DNA from: Bacteroidota bacterium | Lineage (GTDB): Bacteria > Bacteroidota > Bacteroidia > Bacteroidales > VadinHA17 | Reading direction: 5' to 3' | NCBI GenBank assembly: GCA_022711195.1 | Contig: JAKLFN010000002.1 | Location: forward strand, 1 to 43,887 | DNA: 43,887 bases | In this document: piece by piece, positions 42,085 to 43,887 of the stretch | Layout: each line of letters starts with the position of its first letter | Numbering within the stretch: the stretch's first letter is position 1 | The notes under the pieces: generated by a model | Database searches by the model: none | The model's input: only the letters and a program-made list of their open reading frames with translations | What the model was told of the DNA's origin: nothing | Program-made: the position numbers and the translations under genes

Positions 42085-43887
42085 ATGTCAACAAAAATTC
42101 ATATCCGGAAAATGTACCCTGTAACAGGGATGCATTGTGCCTCATGTGCAGCAAGAACGGAAGCCCACATAAAGACACTTCCCGGAATATCCTCTGCAGC
42201 TGTAAATTACGCTGACACATCGCTTAATGTCGAGTTTTCACCCGAAGATATTTCTCCTTCAGAAATGAGGGAGGCTGTACGGTCGCTGGGCTACGACCTG
42301 ATTCTTGATGAAGCCAACAGCATGGAGCTTAAGGAGGAGGCTCAGAGAACAGGGTTCAGGAAGATCCTTCTCAATACCATAGGTGCAGCGGTTCTGAGCA
42401 TCCCTCTTGTAATAATTGCAATGTTGTTCATGGATATTCCATATGCCAATTTCATAATGCTGGCGCTTGCCACACCTGTTGTTTTCTGGTTCGGAAGACA
42501 ATTTCCGGCCGGTGCCCTGAAACAGCTGAAACACGGATCTGCCAACATGGATACCCTTGTTGCTCTCAGCACCGGAATAGCCTATTTATACAGCGCTGCA
42601 GTTACATTCTTCCCGCATCTTTTTCACAGGGAGGGAATCAGCGGCCATGTGTATTTTGAAGCCTCGGCAGTTATCATAACCTTTATCCTGCTGGGGCGTC
42701 TGCTCGAGGAAAAGGCCAAGGCGAACACATCTTCTTCCCTAAAGAAACTGATAGGATTGCAATCGAAAACCGTTACCATAATCAGGGAGAACGGCGAGCA
42801 GGAAGAGATCCCTGCCAGTGAAGTATTACCGGGAAACATAATACTTGTAAAACCCGGAAACAAGATCCCTGTTGACGGCATGGTTGTTTCCGGTTCTACA
42901 TTTATCGACGAAAGCATGCTCAGCGGAGAACCTGTTCCCGTGGAAAAAGGTACCGGGGCAAAAGTTTTTGCAGGAACCATCAATCAGAATAGTACTTTCC
43001 AGTTCAGGGCTGAAAATGTTGGTAGCAAAACGATGCTTTCGCAGATAATAAGAATGGTGAGGGAAGCACAGGGAAGCAAAGCTCCGGTTCAGCATATTGT
43101 CGATAAAATTGCAGCTGTCTTTGTACCTGTTGTAATCACAATCGCGATTGCGAGCGGGGCTGCATGGTTTTTACTTGCAGAGGAGAATAACCTGTTGCAC
43201 AGCCTTTTATCTGTAGTTACCGTACTAATAATAGCCTGTCCCTGTGCACTGGGACTCGCCACCCCTACAGCCATAATGGTCGGCATCGGGAAGGGTGCCG
43301 ATATGGGTATCCTTATTAAAGATGCGGAGAGCCTGGAGATTGCACATAAAGTCGACAGTGTCGTTCTCGACAAGACAGGAACCATTACTCTCGGCGAGCC
43401 GGTGGTTCATGGTATCGTTTGGATCAAAGATGTTTTTGCGGAGAAGTATGGAAGGATACTTCATGCAATTGAAAAGAACAGCGCGCATCCTCTTGCACCA
43501 CCAGTGGTCAGGTTTCTTGAAGATTCCGGTGCACAGAGTCTTTCGCTGAAGGCAGATGTGGAATCTATTACCGGCCGGGGGATCAAGGCTGTTATCGATG
43601 GGGAGCTCTATTATATCGGCAACCGGAACCTTCTTCTTGAGAACGGAATTATTATTGATGCTGATCTTCAGGTGGCATCTGAAAAATGGGAGAAAGATGC
43701 CAGAACGGTCTCTTTTCTTGCAGATGAAAAAAAAGCACTTTGTGTTATTGCCATCTCTGATAAAATAAAGGAATCTTCAAAAAATGCGGTTGAGCAGCTT
43801 CATGCCATGGGAATTGAGGTTTATATGCTGACCGGCGACAATGAGCAAAGCGCTATGGCAATTGCAAGGGAATCAGGGGTTGACGGT
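42085..43887 (+). CDS. copA: Cu+-exporting P-type ATPase (CopA-like), C-terminus outside window
   Basis: The first 601 codons are present and the frame is open to the right edge. The start is the ATG at 42085. One heavy-metal-associated domain carries Cys18-x-x-Cys21 in GMHCASCA. The P1B-ATPase blocks follow: SMLSGEPVPVEK (actuator), CPC in ACPCALGLATPTA (Cys385 and Cys387, the copper site), Asp429 in LDKTGTITLG (phosphorylated), HPLAPPV and LTGDNEQSA. It pumps Cu(I), or Ag(I), out of the cytoplasm. The final hinge and last helices are missing because of the window end. No clear metal-regulator operator was found upstream. Confidence 0.94.
   Translation, partial: MSTKIHIRKMYPVTGMHCASCAARTEAHIKTLPGISSAAVNYADTSLNVEFSPEDISPSEMREAVRSLGYDLILDEANSMELKEEAQRTGFRKILLNTIGAAVLSIPLVIIAMLFMDIPYANFIMLALATPVVFWFGRQFPAGALKQLKHGSANMDTLVALSTGIAYLYSAAVTFFPHLFHREGISGHVYFEASAVIITFILLGRLLEEKAKANTSSSLKKLIGLQSKTVTIIRENGEQEEIPASEVLPGNIILVKPGNKIPVDGMVVSGSTFIDESMLSGEPVPVEKGTGAKVFAGTINQNSTFQFRAENVGSKTMLSQIIRMVREAQGSKAPVQHIVDKIAAVFVPVVITIAIASGAAWFLLAEENNLLHSLLSVVTVLIIACPCALGLATPTAIMVGIGKGADMGILIKDAESLEIAHKVDSVVLDKTGTITLGEPVVHGIVWIKDVFAEKYGRILHAIEKNSAHPLAPPVVRFLEDSGAQSLSLKADVESITGRGIKAVIDGELYYIGNRNLLLENGIIIDADLQVASEKWEKDARTVSFLADEKKALCVIAISDKIKESSKNAVEQLHAMGIEVYMLTGDNEQSAMAIARESGVDG

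Noticed and set aside
1..43887. CRISPR arrays, tRNA genes, insertion sequences, prophage or defence genes
   Set aside because: None could be recognised by reading both strands; repeats found are short, dispersed or within genes.

Overview
The window comes from a member of the Bacteroidota, most likely an anaerobic or facultative member of the order Bacteroidales that is not a typical gut Bacteroides. The promoters that can be read have the Bacteroidota -7 element TAnnTTTG, often with TTTG near -33, and starts lack Shine-Dalgarno sequences. Secreted proteins are often SpII lipoproteins. Characteristic families include a GH97 glucosidase, DUF4369/TlpA-like thioredoxins, GldL-like HWPGA membrane hairpins and a TorF-like porin. 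A strict-anaerobe-type hybrid cluster protein points to life with little oxygen. No tRNA, rRNA, CRISPR array, insertion sequence, integrase or phage gene was seen, so this looks like core chromosome.

Layout. 1-2334: start of a GH97 gene, a bifunctional-nuclease-family protein, and the L21-L27 ribosomal operon. 2464-7516: serS, an EamA transporter, ruvC, comF, a HIT protein, greA and a small basic secreted protein. 7600-10465: a Rieske-like lipoprotein with an altered ligand set, ahcY and ribF. 10549-21668: an 11-kb glycogen cluster with a branching enzyme facing an operon of debranching enzyme, GT4, GH57 and a glycogen synthase-phosphorylase fusion. 21848-26043: two tandem TlpA-like lipoproteins, an LpxH-type hydrolase and a doubled SiaB-like protein. 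26142-30021: comM/yifB, a helical protein, a DUF3124 lipoprotein and a GT4. 30219-34819: hcp, glnB, amt and a TorF-like porin, a nitrogen-related block. 35119-37215: a GH3 lipoprotein. 37341-40069: a PadR regulator with two membrane proteins built from GldL-like hairpins. 40235-43887: a RibD-like reductase, a zinc metallopeptidase and the first 601 codons of a Cu+ P-type ATPase.

How genes work together. The glycogen genes supply chain synthesis, branching, phosphorolysis and debranching, with synthase and phosphorylase in one 1407-residue chain. No ADP-glucose pyrophosphorylase lies nearby, and the synthase is GT3-like, which suggests UDP-glucose as donor. The amt-glnB operon and the porin gene share a roughly 60-bp upstream element with TACCC/GGGTA arms, with the same internal spacing and the same distance to their predicted transcription starts, so they are probably one regulon. 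hcp has an FNR/CRP-type dyad about 41 bp upstream of its predicted start.

The best candidate for an undescribed system is the PadR operon at 37341-40069. Its two membrane proteins carry three and two copies of an (F/Y)K-x-x-HWPG hairpin spaced exactly 60 residues apart, each followed by one extra membrane helix and a soluble domain. This resembles GldL (hairpin) and GldM (one helix plus periplasmic domain) of the type IX secretion motor joined in one chain and put under a PadR regulator. Convergent gaps longer than 100 bp in this window each hold a dispersed inverted repeat, while three convergent pairs instead overlap in a shared CTAA.
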